Source: Methylohalomonas lacus (GTDB lineage Bacteria; Pseudomonadota; Gammaproteobacteria; Methylohalomonadales; Methylohalomonadaceae). From it: 64,000 nt of DNA. Position 1 is the first letter of the stretch; every line of letters starts with the position of its first letter. Below are positions 1 through 10,456 of the stretch, one piece after another. The position numbers and the translations under genes were made by a program. The notes beneath the pieces are model-generated. The model did not search any database and was not told where the DNA came from. It saw only the letters and a list, made by a program, of their open reading frames with translations. Where the stretch lies: positions 116,817 to 180,816 of the forward strand of contig NZ_JANUCT010000006.1 in assembly GCF_024808875.1 (NCBI RefSeq), written 5' to 3'.

Positions 1-1248
1 GTCGTTGTCGATGGTCAGGCCACGCTCGCGGGCGATGTCGGCGGTGAGATCGATCGGAAAACCGTAGGTGTCGTACAACTTGAACACCGCCTCGCCGGGG
101 ATTTCCGTGCCGTCGAGCCTGGCGACGGTCTCTTCCAGCAGTTTCAGGCCCTGATCGAGGGTTTCGGCGAAGCGTTTTTCCTCCTGCAGGATGATCTTCT
201 CGATCGCCTCGCGCTTTTTCAGCAGTTCCTGGTAGGCATCGCCCATCTTCTCGCCCAGCGGGCCGACGAGCTTGTGGAAGAACGGCCCGCGCAGACCGAG
301 CTTGTGGCCATGACGGATGGCACGGCGCAGGATCCGGCGCAGGACGTAGCCGCGGTTCTCATTCGACGGCAGCACGCCGTCGGTGATCAGAAACGCGACC
401 GAGCGAATGTGATCGGCGATCACCTGACGCGAAATCTGGTTGTCGGTATCGCCGGCGCCGAGCGCGTCGATCGCCTTGATCAGATGCTGGAACAGGTCGA
501 TGTCGTAGTTGTTGTGCACGCCCTGCATGACGGCGGCGATGCGTTCCAGACCCATGCCGGTATCGACCGACGGTTTCGGGATCGGGTGCAGGTGTCCCTG
601 GCTGTCGCGGTCGAACTGGGTAAACACCAGGTTCCAGATCTCGATATAACGATCGCCGTCGGCCTCGGGACTGCCGGGCGGACCGCCGGCGACCTCCGGG
701 CCGTGATCGTAGAAAATCTCGCTGCACGGGCCGCACGGGCCGGTATCGCCCATGGACCAGAAGTTGTCCTTTTCGCCGCAGCGCGAGAAGCGTTCCGGCG
801 AGACCTGCAGATCCTCCAGCCAGATGTTGGCCGCCTCGTCATCGTCCTCGTAGACGGTAACCCAGAGCTTGTCCTCCGGCAGACCGAGCACGTTGGTGAG
901 GAAATCCCAGGCATAACGAATCGTCTCGTGCTTGAAATAGTCGCCGAAACTGAAATTGCCGAGCATTTCGAAAAAGGTGTGATGGCGCGCGGTATAACCG
1001 ACGTTTTCCAGGTCATTGTGCTTGCCGCCGGCACGCACACAGCGCTGCGAACTCACGGCGCGACTGTAGTTGCGTTCCTCCAGACCGAGAAAGACTTCCT
1101 TGAACTGCACCATGCCGGCGTTGGTGAACAGCAGGGTCGGGTCGTTGGACGGTACCAGCGAGCTGGACGATACCAGGGTATGGCCATGCTCCTGGAAATA
1201 CTCCAGGAACGCGCTGCGGATGGCGTTACTGCTCCATTGTTGACTCAT
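1..1248 (-). CDS. alaS: Alanyl-tRNA synthetase, N-terminal part (truncated by window edge)
   Basis: Charges tRNA-Ala with alanine in the cytoplasm. The reading frame is open to the window edge, giving 416 N-terminal residues of a protein usually near 870. It starts [19 protein letters not shown] and carries the class II catalytic core: the motif around [18 protein letters not shown], then [14 protein letters not shown], and near the edge the conserved [13 protein letters not shown]. The editing and C-Ala domains lie outside. It is downstream of recX on the same strand, the common gammaproteobacterial recA-recX-alaS order. The several ORFs on both strands inside it are shadows. Confidence 0.96.
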   Translation of the reverse strand, partial: MSQQWSSNAIRSAFLEYFQEHGHTLVSSSSLVPSNDPTLLFTNAGMVQFKEVFLGLEERNYSRAVSSQRCVRAGGKHNDLENVGYTARHHTFFEMLGNFSFGDYFKHETIRYAWDFLTNVLGLPEDKLWVTVYEDDDEAANIWLEDLQVSPERFSRCGEKDNFWSMGDTGPCGPCSEIFYDHGPEVAGGPPGSPEADGDRYIEIWNLVFTQFDRDSQGHLHPIPKPSVDTGMGLERIAAVMQGVHNNYDIDLFQHLIKAIDALGAGDTDNQISRQVIADHIRSVAFLITDGVLPSNENRGYVLRRILRRAIRHGHKLGLRGPFFHKLVGPLGEKMGDAYQELLKKREAIEKIILQEEKRFAETLDQGLKLLEETVARLDGTEIPGEAVFKLYDTYGFPIDLTADIARERGLTIDND

Positions 1249-1323
1249 TGCGGCTTGTCGGTCCGGGTTCTAATAATCTAATAATGTTTGGATTGTTCTG
1301 TTCACACACTTATCGCGGGCGGC

Positions 1324-1746
1324 TCAGTCCCAGTCATCCAGCCCCTGCAGGGCACGGCGGACTTGCTCGCCGGAAAAGCCGCGCTGCTGCAGGAATCTGA
1401 CCGCCTTAGCATAAGTCTGCCGGTCACCTGACTCAATCACGCCGAAGCGCTGCTCACCAACGTGGGCAGCCAATCGCGTCCATTCGGGATCGTTCGGATC
1501 GAGGTACTGGGCAATGAGGTGATCGTCGATACCGCGGCTGCGCAGTGCCTGACGAATATACAGCGGGCCGAAACCCTTGCCACTGCGCTCATTGACGTAC
1601 GCCTCGGTAAAACGGTCGTCGCTTTGCAGGTTTTCGGCGGCCAGCTGGTCGATGACCGTGTCGATCAGTGCGTCATCGAAACCGCGACTGACCAGCTTCT
1701 GCTGCAACTCCTGGCGGCTATGCTCGCGGCGCGCCAGCAGGTCCAT
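1324..1746 (-). CDS. recX: Regulatory protein RecX
   Basis: Small modulator that binds RecA filaments and limits recombinase activity. The 140 residues from the ATG contain the three-helix repeats typical of RecX (LLARREHSRQELQQKL, later RQALRSRGIDDHLI). The gene follows recA directly. Family members usually have extra residues before the LLARREHS segment. In this sequence the frame stays open upstream through [12 protein letters not shown] to a CTG (1780-1782) that overlaps the recA stop, with no ATG, GTG or TTG available. The true start may therefore be a non-AUG codon upstream of 1746. Confidence 0.92.
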   Translation of the reverse strand: MDLLARREHSRQELQQKLVSRGFDDALIDTVIDQLAAENLQSDDRFTEAYVNERSGKGFGPLYIRQALRSRGIDDHLIAQYLDPNDPEWTRLAAHVGEQRFGVIESGDRQTYAKAVRFLQQRGFSGEQVRRALQGLDDWD

Positions 1747-1778
1747 GGCCCGCTTGCGTAGTGTCAGCCGTTCGTCAT

Positions 1779-2825
1779 TCAGGCTTTTTCGGCCTCTTCG
1801 TCCGCGGCCTCGGCCTCATCATTGTCAGCAAACTTGACGTCCGGCAGGGCCGCCTTGCGGATGCCCTTCTCGATTTCGGCGGCCTTGTCCGGGTTGTCCT
1901 TCAGGTACTGGCGCACGTTTTCCTTGCCCTGACCGATGCGCTCACCGTTATAGCTGTACCAAGCGCCGGTCTTTTCCACCAGCTCGTATTTGACGCCCAA
2001 GGTGATGAGCTCGGCCTCGCGCGAGATGCCTTCGCCGTAGAGGATGTCGAACACGGCTTCCTTGAATGGCGGCGCCACCTTGTTCTTGACCACCTTCACG
2101 CGCGTTTCGTTGCCGGTGACCTCGTCGCCGGACTTGATCGCGCCGATACGGCGAATATCCAGGCGCACGGAGGAATAGAACTTGAGCGCGTTGCCGCCGG
2201 TAGTGGTTTCCGGGCTGCCGAACATGACGCCGATCTTCATGCGAATCTGGTTGATGAAGATCACCAGCGTGTTCGAGCGTTTGATGTTGGCGGTCAGCTT
2301 GCGCAGCGCCTGCGACATCAGTCGCGCCTGCAGGCCGACGTGGGTGTCGCCCATCTCGCCCTCGATTTCCGCCTTCGGCGTCAGCGCTGCGACCGAATCG
2401 ACCACGACCAGGTCAACCGCGCCGGAGCGTACCAGCATGTCGGTGATTTCCAGCGCCTGCTCACCGGTGTCCGGCTGCGACACCAGCAGGTCATCGACCT
2501 GGACGCCCAGCTTGCCCGCGTATTCGGGGTCCAGCGCATGCTCGGCGTCGACAAACGCGGCGGTGCCACCGGCTTTCTGAATCTCGGCGGCGCCATGCAG
2601 TGCCAGCGTGGTCTTGCCGGACGATTCCGGGCCGTAGATTTCGACCACCCGGCCGCGCGGAAAGCCGCCGACACCCAACGCCAGGTCCAGCGTCAACGAA
2701 CCGGTGGATACAGCCGGCACGTGAACGGCGGTCTGGTCACCCATGCGCATGATCGAACCTTTACCGAACTGCTTTTCAATCTGGCCGAGGGCAACGCCCA
2801 GTGCCTGTTCTTTCTTGTCGTCCAT
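1779..2825 (-). CDS. recA: Recombinase RecA
   Basis: DNA-dependent ATPase for homologous recombination and SOS induction. 348 residues from the ATG at 2825 ([20 protein letters not shown]), the usual RecA N-terminus; the in-frame extension up to 2984 has no family resemblance. Walker A is [10 protein letters not shown], the L2 region is around [12 protein letters not shown], and the acidic C-terminal tail is rich in Glu, Asp and Ala. It forms a transcription unit with recX and probably alaS. No clear LexA box was identified upstream by eye. Confidence 0.97.
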   Translation of the reverse strand: MDDKKEQALGVALGQIEKQFGKGSIMRMGDQTAVHVPAVSTGSLTLDLALGVGGFPRGRVVEIYGPESSGKTTLALHGAAEIQKAGGTAAFVDAEHALDPEYAGKLGVQVDDLLVSQPDTGEQALEITDMLVRSGAVDLVVVDSVAALTPKAEIEGEMGDTHVGLQARLMSQALRKLTANIKRSNTLVIFINQIRMKIGVMFGSPETTTGGNALKFYSSVRLDIRRIGAIKSGDEVTGNETRVKVVKNKVAPPFKEAVFDILYGEGISREAELITLGVKYELVEKTGAWYSYNGERIGQGKENVRQYLKDNPDKAAEIEKGIRKAALPDVKFADNDEAEAADEEAEKA

Positions 2826-2914
2826 AGTCCTGTCCGTCGCTGTTGAAGGGCCGCTGTGAATGGGCGGGATTATCACACAGAATGACGACACGAAACAGCC
2901 GCCAGACGGGCGGC

Positions 2915-3442
2915 TCAGGCGTTCAATGGCCAGCGCTGCAGAACCTCGTAACGGCCGCCCGCCGGGCCGGTTACGGACCGGCACAGCACGAAGTCTGCCG
3001 CCGGCCAGACAAGCCGCGGCGGCGCCGGCCAGTCCGGTTGTCGGCGAACTTTGCGTAACAGCGTGAGGTGGGGCCGATAGCCGCGCTGTTCAGGTCGGCA
3101 ATCGGCAGCCGTGGCCACCGCGCGCAGATCGGCGGCGAGCTGCAACAGCTCTGCGGGCGGCTCGGTTGGTGCCAGCCAGGCCACCGCCGGCCCCGGCCAA
3201 TAGCCGAACCGATCCAGCCCTAAGCGAAAGGGCTGCCTCGCGATACCGGCGGCGGCGGTTTCAAGCGTTTGCCGCTGAGACGCGTCGACATTACCGATAA
3301 ATACCAGTGTGATGTGATAATGCTCGGCGGGTACGGGCCGGCCAACCCCGGACGGCAAGCCGGCGGCGATAGCGGCCAGTTGCGCGCGGAGTTGCTCGCT
3401 CGGCCACAGGGCGAAAAACACGCGCTGCTTCGAGGCATTCAT
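2915..3442 (-). CDS. thpR: RNA 2',3'-cyclic phosphodiesterase (2H family)
   Basis: Soluble 175-residue LigT/ThpR-type enzyme that opens 2',3'-cyclic phosphates at RNA ends. Both signature H-x-T/S-x motifs of the 2H phosphoesterase superfamily are present: HITL near residue 43 and HLTL near residue 126, at the expected separation. Starts [20 protein letters not shown], typical of the family. It lies upstream of recA on the same strand; the physiological substrate cannot be deduced from sequence. Confidence 0.88.
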   Translation of the reverse strand: MNASKQRVFFALWPSEQLRAQLAAIAAGLPSGVGRPVPAEHYHITLVFIGNVDASQRQTLETAAAGIARQPFRLGLDRFGYWPGPAVAWLAPTEPPAELLQLAADLRAVATAADCRPEQRGYRPHLTLLRKVRRQPDWPAPPRLVWPAADFVLCRSVTGPAGGRYEVLQRWPLNA

Positions 3443-3531
3443 GTCGGCTGATCAACCCTCATCACCACAGCCCGTGATCAGCGGAATTTGACAACCATTA
3501 ACCAGTACAACATCGCGAGGACAATACTGCC

Positions 3532-3915
3532 ATGTGCCGTTACCTGACTCTGCTCGGTTTACTGTTCCTTTGCCCGCCCCTGCTTGCCGGGCCGGCGGCA
3601 GACTTCGACCTGGCCGAGGAACGGGTCACGGACGGTGACCTGCGTGCCGCGCTCGACATCTATGAACAGCTTGCAGCCGACCATCCTGACAACGCCGATT
3701 ACCTGCTGGAACTCGGCCGCACCCAGCTGGCAATGAACCGCGCCCTGCCGGCCAGTCGCACCCTGCGCGAAGTCACCGAGCTCGATCCGGACCGCGAGGC
3801 CGCCTATCGCCTGTTGCGACAAGCCTACTACGCGTCCGGTCAGAGTGAACAGGCCTACGCCGTCATCCAGGAAGCGCGTGAACGTTTTGGGGACCGACCC
3901 TGGCTGAGTGATTGA
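3532..3915 (+). CDS. Small secreted tetratricopeptide-repeat protein
   Basis: 127 residues beginning with a hydrophobic signal sequence (MCRYLTLLGLLFLCPPLLAG), so probably exported. The mature part has about two to three TPR-like helical hairpins (GDLRAALDIYEQLAADHPDN; LELGRTQLAMNRALPASRTL; AAYRLLRQAYYASGQSEQAY). Such repeats usually mediate protein contacts; the partner is unknown. It is the only plus-strand gene within the thpR-pncC-tadA run and converges on pncC, ending 26 bp from its stop. Confidence 0.72.
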   Translation: MCRYLTLLGLLFLCPPLLAGPAADFDLAEERVTDGDLRAALDIYEQLAADHPDNADYLLELGRTQLAMNRALPASRTLREVTELDPDREAAYRLLRQAYYASGQSEQAYAVIQEARERFGDRPWLSD

Positions 3916-3941
3916 AGCGCCGTGCCAGGTACGGCGACCGG

Positions 3942-4484
3942 TCATGCGGCTGACAGTCGATCCTGGACGCCGTACAGGGCCAGTGCCGCCGATTGCCGGC
4001 GGATACTGTCGCGATCGCCACTCAGTTGCACGCGGGCACTGTGCACCAGACCGTCGCGATCCGCCCAGGCCAGACACACGGTACCCACCGGCTTGGCCTT
4101 GCTGCCACCATCCGGCCCGGCGATACCGGTCACCGCCACGGCAATATCCGCACTGCTGTTATTCAGCGCACCGATCGCCATTTCGCCGGCGGTTTCCTCG
4201 CTGACCGCACCATACTGATCCAGCGTTGTCTGATTGACGCCCAGCAGTTGTCGCTTGGCAGCGTTTGAATAGGTTACCAGTCCACAATCGAACCAGCCGG
4301 AACTGCCGGCCACCCGTGTCAGCCACTCGGCAATCAGGCCACCGGTACAGGATTCGGCCGTCACCAGGCTCTGATCGCCGGCCATCAGTAGGCGACCGGT
4401 ACGACGGGCAATCTCCAGCGGCCGGATACGCAACGCCGCCTGTCGCTGACGACGTCCCTTATCGGTCTTGCGGGTCTGCGCCAT
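3942..4484 (-). CDS. pncC: Nicotinamide-nucleotide amidohydrolase (CinA C-terminal domain family)
   Basis: Deamidates nicotinamide mononucleotide to nicotinate mononucleotide in pyridine-nucleotide recycling. 180 residues from the ATG at 4484, chosen because a GGGAGA Shine-Dalgarno precedes it and homology begins soon after; the longer ORF upstream overlaps tadA in another frame. Family motifs: VTAESCTGGLIAEWLT, GLVTYSNAAKRQLLGV, AVAVTGIAGPDGGS with KPVGTVCLAW. The stand-alone form lacks the N-terminal CinA domain. It lies downstream of tadA on the same strand. Confidence 0.92.
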   Translation of the reverse strand: MAQTRKTDKGRRQRQAALRIRPLEIARRTGRLLMAGDQSLVTAESCTGGLIAEWLTRVAGSSGWFDCGLVTYSNAAKRQLLGVNQTTLDQYGAVSEETAGEMAIGALNNSSADIAVAVTGIAGPDGGSKAKPVGTVCLAWADRDGLVHSARVQLSGDRDSIRRQSAALALYGVQDRLSAA

Positions 4485-4560
4485 ATTCTGTCTCCCTTGC
4501 GATCCTGCCGAACTGTTCCCTTGAGCCAGCAAGCTGTTTTGCACCCACCCGGCGCGGCTG

Positions 4561-5049
<489 letters not shown>

Positions 5050-5268
5050 TCACAGCTACAGTTTAAATATATAACCTGTCGCCTGAAAAATGTTGAGAAT
5101 CTTTCAACAAGCTATTTACAAATACGAGATATGCGATTCCCTGCTATTGTTAACGAGCACTTTTTACCCTTTTATAAAGTTATTCATCGTAGGTGATGCC
5201 AATGCCATGAAAAATACCATGTTAGAAAATTTCTTGAAAATACTTTTGACATGGGTGTAACGCTTATC

Positions 5269-5560
5269 ATCAAACCATATTCGACCACGGCTACGGGGGA
5301 TGCACGAAACACAAGAACCGCATGGGAGGTCTTTCAGGAAAAAAGGGAGTATGCCGTGACTTTGCACACCTCGCCATCGCACTCTGCCGCTGCATGAATA
5401 TACCGGCCCGTTACTGTACGGGTTACCTAGGTGATATGGGCATTCCCCCACCTATGGAGAAATGGATTTTGCGGCCTGGTTTGAAGCCTGCCGGTAATAA
5501 GTGGCGACCATGGAGTCTAACCACAGTCGCAATGAGCAGGATTAACTCCGGCCTTTGCGC
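5269..5560 (+). pseudogene. Decayed transglutaminase-like protein (frameshifted remnant)
   Basis: Three consecutive reading frames together spell the core of a bacterial transglutaminase-like cysteine protease. Frame 1 (5269-5345) reads [14 protein letters not shown]. Frame 2 (about 5346-5450) reads [19 protein letters not shown] then [16 protein letters not shown] and includes the catalytic Cys codon. Frame 3 (5462-5494) reads [10 protein letters not shown], followed by two TAA codons. The first shift falls at a run of six A. The second coincides with a near-duplication, ATGGAGAA beside ATGGATTT, which would add 8 bp. The N-terminal domain and the C-terminal His/Asp region are missing. Not expected to be functional. 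Confidence 0.8.
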
Positions 5561-5943
5561 CCAAGTCGCTTTGAGTTTGCCACAGCACGTCGGCGTATCG
5601 GGCCGAGGGATTTCTGCATGCTGGTCGTGGCGGCGTTACTGAATCGCTCTACCGCAGTATTCACTGAGCTCCCTTTTCGGTACAAAGGAGACCACGCTAA
5701 ACGCATCACGTCGAAACTGAGACCTATGTACGCGCGCGTCATCTGCGTCGCTGTGTTGTTCCATGACTCGGTGAGCGCAGCGACCTTCTCCGCGCTCATG
5801 CGCTTCATTTCCTTGCGGTCACTCGCTGATGGCGAGGTACCGGCTAGCGCCATACGCATCATCCGCTGAGCAACCACCACCGGCGCGGCCATTGCCAGCT
5901 GCATCATGTCATCAGTCATTTTATTTTTCTTTCGCCTTACCAT
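5542..5943 (-). CDS. Phasin-like small basic protein (tentative)
   Basis: 133 residues, helical and rich in Ala and Met in its first half, with a very basic C-terminus ([17 protein letters not shown]). The pattern [20 protein letters not shown], then a DRKEM segment and a SWNN segment, resembles small phasin-like proteins that coat polyhydroxyalkanoate granules; this is recalled family resemblance and is not proven. The start at 5943 is favoured by an AGAGGT Shine-Dalgarno five bases upstream. The 3' end overlaps the transglutaminase relic. No PHA synthase gene occurs in the window. Confidence 0.5.
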   Translation of the reverse strand: MVRRKKNKMTDDMMQLAMAAPVVVAQRMMRMALAGTSPSASDRKEMKRMSAEKVAALTESWNNTATQMTRAYIGLSFDVMRLAWSPLYRKGSSVNTAVERFSNAATTSMQKSLGPIRRRAVANSKRLGRKGRS

Positions 5944-6185
5944 GGTATTACCTCTGTTTTCTCATGTTACGGGGGCATCTCGGAGCCGTTGCGGGAAGTG
6001 AGCGCATGAGTTTGCTGGGGACGGTCATGCCACGCTCGATCCTCATTTGTGGTCTCATCCATGTCGATGCTACAGAAAACGGGACATAGAATCCGTACGT
6101 CAGCGCACGGTAACCATGGAACGGCTGCCGTAGGCTTCATCCACTGGCGCATTGTGCGTCAAGATTATCAGGAGATAGTAAAATC

Positions 6186-6452
6186 ATGGGTATCATCATG
6201 TGGCTCGTCATTGGCGGTCTGGTCGGCTGGATAGCGAGCATGATTATGGGCACTAACGCCCAGCAGGGCATTATCCTCAACGTCGTGGTCGGCATTGTCG
6301 GAGCACTGATCGGCGGGTGGCTGATCGGGCCGTTACTCGGCGCCGGTTCCATCAACGACGGCATTACCGTCATGAGCTTCATCGTGTCGCTAATCGGGGC
6401 GGTAATATTGCTCGCCATCCTGCGCCTTTTCCAACGCAGCTCCATAGCCTGA
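6186..6452 (+). CDS. GlsB/YeaQ/YmgE family stress-response membrane protein
   Basis: 88 residues with three hydrophobic segments rich in glycine (IMWLVIGGLVGWIASMIMG; IILNVVVGIVGALIGGWLIG; FIVSLIGAVILLAILRLF), the hallmark of the family once called transglycosylase-associated. These inner-membrane proteins are often induced by general stress; the biochemical role is unknown. An AGGAGA ribosome site precedes the ATG. It sits in the small accessory block between tadA and guaA. Confidence 0.88.
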   Translation: MGIIMWLVIGGLVGWIASMIMGTNAQQGIILNVVVGIVGALIGGWLIGPLLGAGSINDGITVMSFIVSLIGAVILLAILRLFQRSSIA

Positions 6453-6816
6453 GGGATGTCTCCGGCCGCGTAGTACGAATGCGTGGTAAGCCGTTGGGCG
6501 GACTAAATTAAAGACAGGCTCAGGATCTGGTTGCCGACTCGTGCCGGCGGGAGCGAAGGCATCCGGGAAGGCAATGGGCGACGCCACGGGCTCTGCGGAC
6601 GAGATCCACGCAGGTGTAGACCGGGGACAGGCCGTCCTGGTGCCATTTTAGTGTATGCCGCCGCACCGATCATTCCGCGACATGCTGTCATCATTGAACC
6701 CAATCTCACTAGTAACTAGAGAAGGAACACCATGTATCCCATCAATACAATCTGCGTCTTTGCAGATTTCGGTGTGGATCCTGTGTTTTTCAGCAACCAA
6801 CCCGGAGCGAAAAAAC
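6453..6816. other. Gene-free stretch without recognised features
   Basis: 364 bp between the GlsB-type gene and the small lipoprotein gene. Short open frames exist on both strands, but none has a ribosome site with recognisable protein content. No tRNA, strong terminator or long repeat was seen. The last 100 bp presumably carry the promoter of the lipoprotein gene. Confidence 0.5.
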
Positions 6817-6981
6817 ATGAAACTCAACAAAACCATTCCAGCCGCCCTGCTCGTGAGCGCCCTATTGATCACGTTATCTGCCTGCGAAGAGCAAGGTCCT
6901 CTTGAGGAGGCTGGTGAAGAAATTGACAATAAAATCGAGGACGCGGGCGATGCCATCGAAGATGCAACCGACGGCAACTGA
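6817..6981 (+). CDS. Small acidic lipoprotein
   Basis: 54 residues. Signal peptide MKLNKTIPAALLVSALLITL followed by a lipobox ending in Cys (LSAC at about 20-23), so a type II signal peptidase substrate anchored by lipid. The mature 32 residues are strongly acidic with a repetitive EEAGEEIDNKIEDAGDAIED pattern. It resembles entericidin-like or small stress lipoproteins in size and layout only. The start is chosen by the signal peptide and a GGAG site upstream; the in-frame extension to 6655 is not supported. Confidence 0.75.
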   Translation: MKLNKTIPAALLVSALLITLSACEEQGPLEEAGEEIDNKIEDAGDAIEDATDGN

Positions 6982-7177
6982 TCCGTCGCTTCATCACAAT
7001 TGGATGCCCCACCAACCGCTCAAATGGTCAGCAAAGTGATTCTGATACTTCAGTTCAGTTAGTACGCATATTCCAAGGCATCACGCACGAGCATTGTCTT
7101 GCAACCGCACAGGAACGGTGCGTAGTGACACGAGGTAACTGTATGGGCTCGCGAGGATTATTAAACGAGATACGCGA

Positions 7178-8752
7178 CTATTCCCACTCGATGGTGGCGG
7201 GCGGCTTGCTGGAGATGTCGTAAGTGACGCGCGAGATGCCGTCGATTTCATTGATGATGCGCCGGGCGACGTGATCGAGAAATTCGGCCGGCAGGCGCGC
7301 CCATTGCGCGGTCATGTAGTCGATCGTCTCGACCGCGCGCAGGGCGATGACGTAGTCGTAGCCACGGCTGTCGCCTTTCACGCCCACCGAGCGCACCGGT
7401 AGGAATACAGCGAAGGCCTGGCTGGTCCGGTCGTAGAGATCGTAATTGCGCAGTTCCTCGATGAAGATCGCGTCGGCGAGCCGCAACAGGTCGGCGTATT
7501 CCTTTTTCACTTCGCCGAGGATGCGCACACCCAGGCCCGGTCCCGGGAACGGGTGCCGGTAAACCATGTCGGCGGGCAAGCCCAGGCTGACGCCGAGTTT
7601 ACGTACCTCGTCCTTGAACAGTTCGCGCAGCGGTTCCAGCAGCTTCAGCTTCATGTGCTCGGGCAGGCCGCCGACGTTGTGATGCGACTTGATCACGTGC
7701 GCCTTGCCGGTCTTGGAACTGGCCGACTCGATGACGTCGGGGTAGATCGTGCCCTGGGCCAGCCACTGGATGTTCTCGAACTTGGCGGCCTCATCATCGA
7801 ACACGTCGATGAACATGCCACCGATAATCTTGCGCTTGGCTTCCGGATCGTCGGTGCCCGCAAGCGCGTCCAGGAAACGATCCTCGGCATCGACGCGGAT
7901 GACACGGATGCCCATGTTGCTGGCGAAGGTGGCCATGACCTGGTCGCCCTCGTGCAACCGCAGCAGGCCGTTGTCGACGAACACGCAGGTCAGCTGGTCG
8001 CCGATCGCCTCGTGCAATAACGCGGCAACGACGCTGGAGTCGACACCGCCGGACAGACCGAGCAACACGTTGTCACCGCCAACGGTATCGCGAATGTTCT
8101 GGATCAGATCGGCGGCGATGTTGTCGGTAGTCCAAAGCCCCTGGCAACCGGCGATGTCGTAAAGAAACCGCTGCAGGATCGCCTTGCCTTGTTTCGTGTG
8201 CGTAACCTCGGGATGAAACTGCAGGGCGTAAAAACGCCGGTCCTCGTCGGCCATGCCGGCGATCGGCGCATTGTCGGTAGTGGCAATGACCTTGAAACCG
8301 TCGGGCAAGCCGGTGACGTGGTCGCCATGACTCATCCAGACATCGAGCAACCCGTGGCCTTCGTCATTGACATGATCCTGAATGTCGCGCAGCAATACGG
8401 AATGGCCGCGGGCGCGCACGCCGGCAAAGCCGAACTCGCGTTTCGTCGACGGCTCGACCGCGCCGCCGAGCTGCACCGCCATGGTCTGCATGCCGTAACA
8501 GATACCCAGCACCGGCACGCCGAGCTCGAACACGATCTGTGGCGCGCGAATGTCGGGACAGGCGGTGACCGACTCGGGACCGCCGGACAGAATGATGGCC
8601 TGCGGCGCGAATGTCCGGATGTATTGTTCATCGACATCCCAGGCGTAGATCTCGCAGTAGACATCGGCCTCGCGCACACGCCGCGCAATCAGCTGGGTGT
8701 ACTGGGATCCGAAATCCAGGATCAGAACGCGTTCGGCATGAATATCAGTCAT
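7178..8752 (-). CDS. guaA: GMP synthase (glutamine-hydrolysing)
   Basis: Converts XMP to GMP using ATP and glutamine, the last step of guanine nucleotide synthesis. 524 residues, full length. The class I amidotransferase domain has the catalytic Cys in VLGICYGMQ and a His/Glu pair in [10 protein letters not shown]. The ATP pyrophosphatase P-loop is [17 protein letters not shown]. The C-terminal dimerisation domain ends [13 protein letters not shown]. It follows guaB by 132 bp and is probably cotranscribed with it. Confidence 0.98.
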   Translation of the reverse strand: MTDIHAERVLILDFGSQYTQLIARRVREADVYCEIYAWDVDEQYIRTFAPQAIILSGGPESVTACPDIRAPQIVFELGVPVLGICYGMQTMAVQLGGAVEPSTKREFGFAGVRARGHSVLLRDIQDHVNDEGHGLLDVWMSHGDHVTGLPDGFKVIATTDNAPIAGMADEDRRFYALQFHPEVTHTKQGKAILQRFLYDIAGCQGLWTTDNIAADLIQNIRDTVGGDNVLLGLSGGVDSSVVAALLHEAIGDQLTCVFVDNGLLRLHEGDQVMATFASNMGIRVIRVDAEDRFLDALAGTDDPEAKRKIIGGMFIDVFDDEAAKFENIQWLAQGTIYPDVIESASSKTGKAHVIKSHHNVGGLPEHMKLKLLEPLRELFKDEVRKLGVSLGLPADMVYRHPFPGPGLGVRILGEVKKEYADLLRLADAIFIEELRNYDLYDRTSQAFAVFLPVRSVGVKGDSRGYDYVIALRAVETIDYMTAQWARLPAEFLDHVARRIINEIDGISRVTYDISSKPPATIEWE

Positions 8753-8884
8753 TGAATATGCGTCATTGCGGGGGAGGCACCAGCCGACCGCGGCAACCTC
8801 GTTGATAAACCCGTTAAAGCCGAATTAACACTGCGACCGATGCACAGGATGGCCGTGCACCTGGCGGCGCTCGCCATGACTTAA

Positions 8885-10348
8885 TCAGTCCAAACGATAG
8901 TTTGGAGCCTCTTTCGTGATCGTCACGTCGTGAACGTGGCTTTCGCGAATGCCGGCGTTGGTCAGGCGGACGAACTCGGCCCGGGTGCGCATTTCCTCGA
9001 GATTCTGGCAGCCGGTATAGCCCATTGACGCGCGCAGGCCGCCGAGCAGCTGGTGCACGATCGCGGTCAGCGGGCCCTTGTACGGCACGCGGCCCTCGAT
9101 ACCTTCCGGCACCAGCTTGTCGATCTCGCTGTTTTCCTGGAAGTAGCGATCCGAGGAACCGTCCTTCTGCGACATCGCCCCCAGCGAGCCCATGCCGCGG
9201 TACGACTTGTAGGAACGCCCCTGGTACAGCTCGACCTCGCCCGGCGCTTCCTCGGTACCGGCAAACAGGCCACCGATCATGACCGCGTGTGCACCGGAGA
9301 CGATCGCCTTGGCGATATCGCCGGAGTAGCGAATGCCGCCGTCGGAGATCACCGGCACGCCACTGTCATGCAATGCTTCGGCAACGGTGGAGACAGCGGT
9401 GACCTGCGGCACACCGATGCCGGTCACAATGCGGGTCGTACAGATCGACCCCGGACCGATGCCGACCTTAACGCCGTCGACGCCGGCCTCGACCAGCGCC
9501 TTGCCGCCCTCGGCCGTGGCGACGTTGCCGCCGACGATCTGGCTGTCCGGATATTCCTGGCGCACCCAGCGCACCATGTCGATCACGCCGCGCGAATGGC
9601 CGTGCGCGGTATCGACCACGATGACGTCAACGCCGGCGGCCATCAGCGCCGCGACACGCTCGTAGCTGCCCTCGCCGACGCCCACCGCGGCACCGACGCG
9701 CAGGCGCTCGTGCTCGTCCTTGCAGGCGTTGGGGAATTCCTTTGATTTCTGGATGTCCTTGACGGTGATCAGACCGCGCAGTTCGAACTGGTCGTTGACC
9801 ACCAGCACCTTCTCGATGCGGTGCTGGTGCAGCAGCCTGACCACTTCCTCGCTGGCGGCATCCTCACCGACGGTAACCAGCCGTTCCTTGGGCGTCATGA
9901 TGCGCGACACCGGCGAGTCGTAGTGGCGTTCGAAACGCAGATCGCGGCTGGTGACGATACCGACCAGCTCCTCGTTCTCGACCACAGGCACACCGGAAAT
10001 GTCGTGCTTGCGGGTCAGATCGAGCACTTCATGAATGGTGGTGTTCGGGCCGACGGTGATCGGGTCGCGGATCACGCCGCTTTCGTATTTCTTGACGCTG
10101 CGCACCTGGCGCGCCTGCTCTTCCGGACTCATGTTCTTGTGGATGACACCCAGGCCGCCGGCCTGCGCCAGGGTAATGGCGAGTCGGCCTTCGGTGACGG
10201 TATCCATGGCCGCCGAGGTGATGGGAATGTTCAGAGTAATGTCCCGGGTCAGTCGGGTCGCCAGGCTGACCTCACGCGGCATCACCTCCGAGTAGGCGGG
10301 CTTGAGCAGAACATCGTCGAAAGTGAGTGCTTCTTCAGGAGCGATCAT
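8885..10348 (-). CDS. guaB: IMP dehydrogenase
   Basis: Oxidises IMP to XMP with NAD, the first committed step to GMP. From the ATG at 10348 the protein has 487 residues, the usual length, starting [20 protein letters not shown]. Another in-frame ATG at 10363 would add five residues. Tandem CBS domains occupy roughly residues 90-210. The catalytic Cys lies in [13 protein letters not shown], and the flap [10 protein letters not shown] is present. A good sigma-70 promoter lies just upstream (10388-10416). Confidence 0.97.
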   Translation of the reverse strand: MIAPEEALTFDDVLLKPAYSEVMPREVSLATRLTRDITLNIPITSAAMDTVTEGRLAITLAQAGGLGVIHKNMSPEEQARQVRSVKKYESGVIRDPITVGPNTTIHEVLDLTRKHDISGVPVVENEELVGIVTSRDLRFERHYDSPVSRIMTPKERLVTVGEDAASEEVVRLLHQHRIEKVLVVNDQFELRGLITVKDIQKSKEFPNACKDEHERLRVGAAVGVGEGSYERVAALMAAGVDVIVVDTAHGHSRGVIDMVRWVRQEYPDSQIVGGNVATAEGGKALVEAGVDGVKVGIGPGSICTTRIVTGIGVPQVTAVSTVAEALHDSGVPVISDGGIRYSGDIAKAIVSGAHAVMIGGLFAGTEEAPGEVELYQGRSYKSYRGMGSLGAMSQKDGSSDRYFQENSEIDKLVPEGIEGRVPYKGPLTAIVHQLLGGLRASMGYTGCQNLEEMRTRAEFVRLTNAGIRESHVHDVTITKEAPNYRLD

Positions 10349-10387
10349 AGCGGGTAGCCACATCAGCCGGGAAATAAATAGCCGTGC

Positions 10388-10416
10388 ATTATAGGGCCTG
10401 GCCGGGAAGCGGTAAA
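10388..10416 (-). promoter_or_regulatory. Sigma-70 promoter for guaBA
   Basis: On the minus strand a perfect TATAAT (10388-10393) is preceded, after a 17-bp spacer, by TTTACC (10411-10416, 4 of 6 to the -35 consensus). A start near 10381 would give a leader of about 30 nt before the guaB ATG. The divergent xseA begins about 40 bp on the other side, so both genes share this spacer. Confidence 0.72.
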
Positions 10417-10456
10417 CGCTCATCGTCATGGCCGCCCGATCGGTTATCCTGTGTCC

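Noticed and set aside
1462..2846. Plus-strand ORFs of 99-361 codons over recX and recA
   Set aside because: Shadows of the real minus-strand genes with typical antisense composition.
5164..5451. Minus-strand ORF of 95 codons opposite the transglutaminase relic
   Set aside because: Its content is the antisense of the decayed gene, with no ribosome site and no recognisable family.
6721..6816. In-frame N-terminal extension of the small lipoprotein
   Set aside because: It would place about 30 or more residues before a clear lipoprotein signal peptide, which is biologically unlikely.
8753..8884. Riboswitch or attenuator between guaB and guaA
   Set aside because: No known purine or guanidine aptamer core or terminator hairpin was seen in the 132-bp spacer.
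10451..10456. GTG start for xseA two codons upstream of the chosen ATG
   Set aside because: Neither has a ribosome site; the ATG was kept as the simpler choice, but the GTG cannot be excluded.
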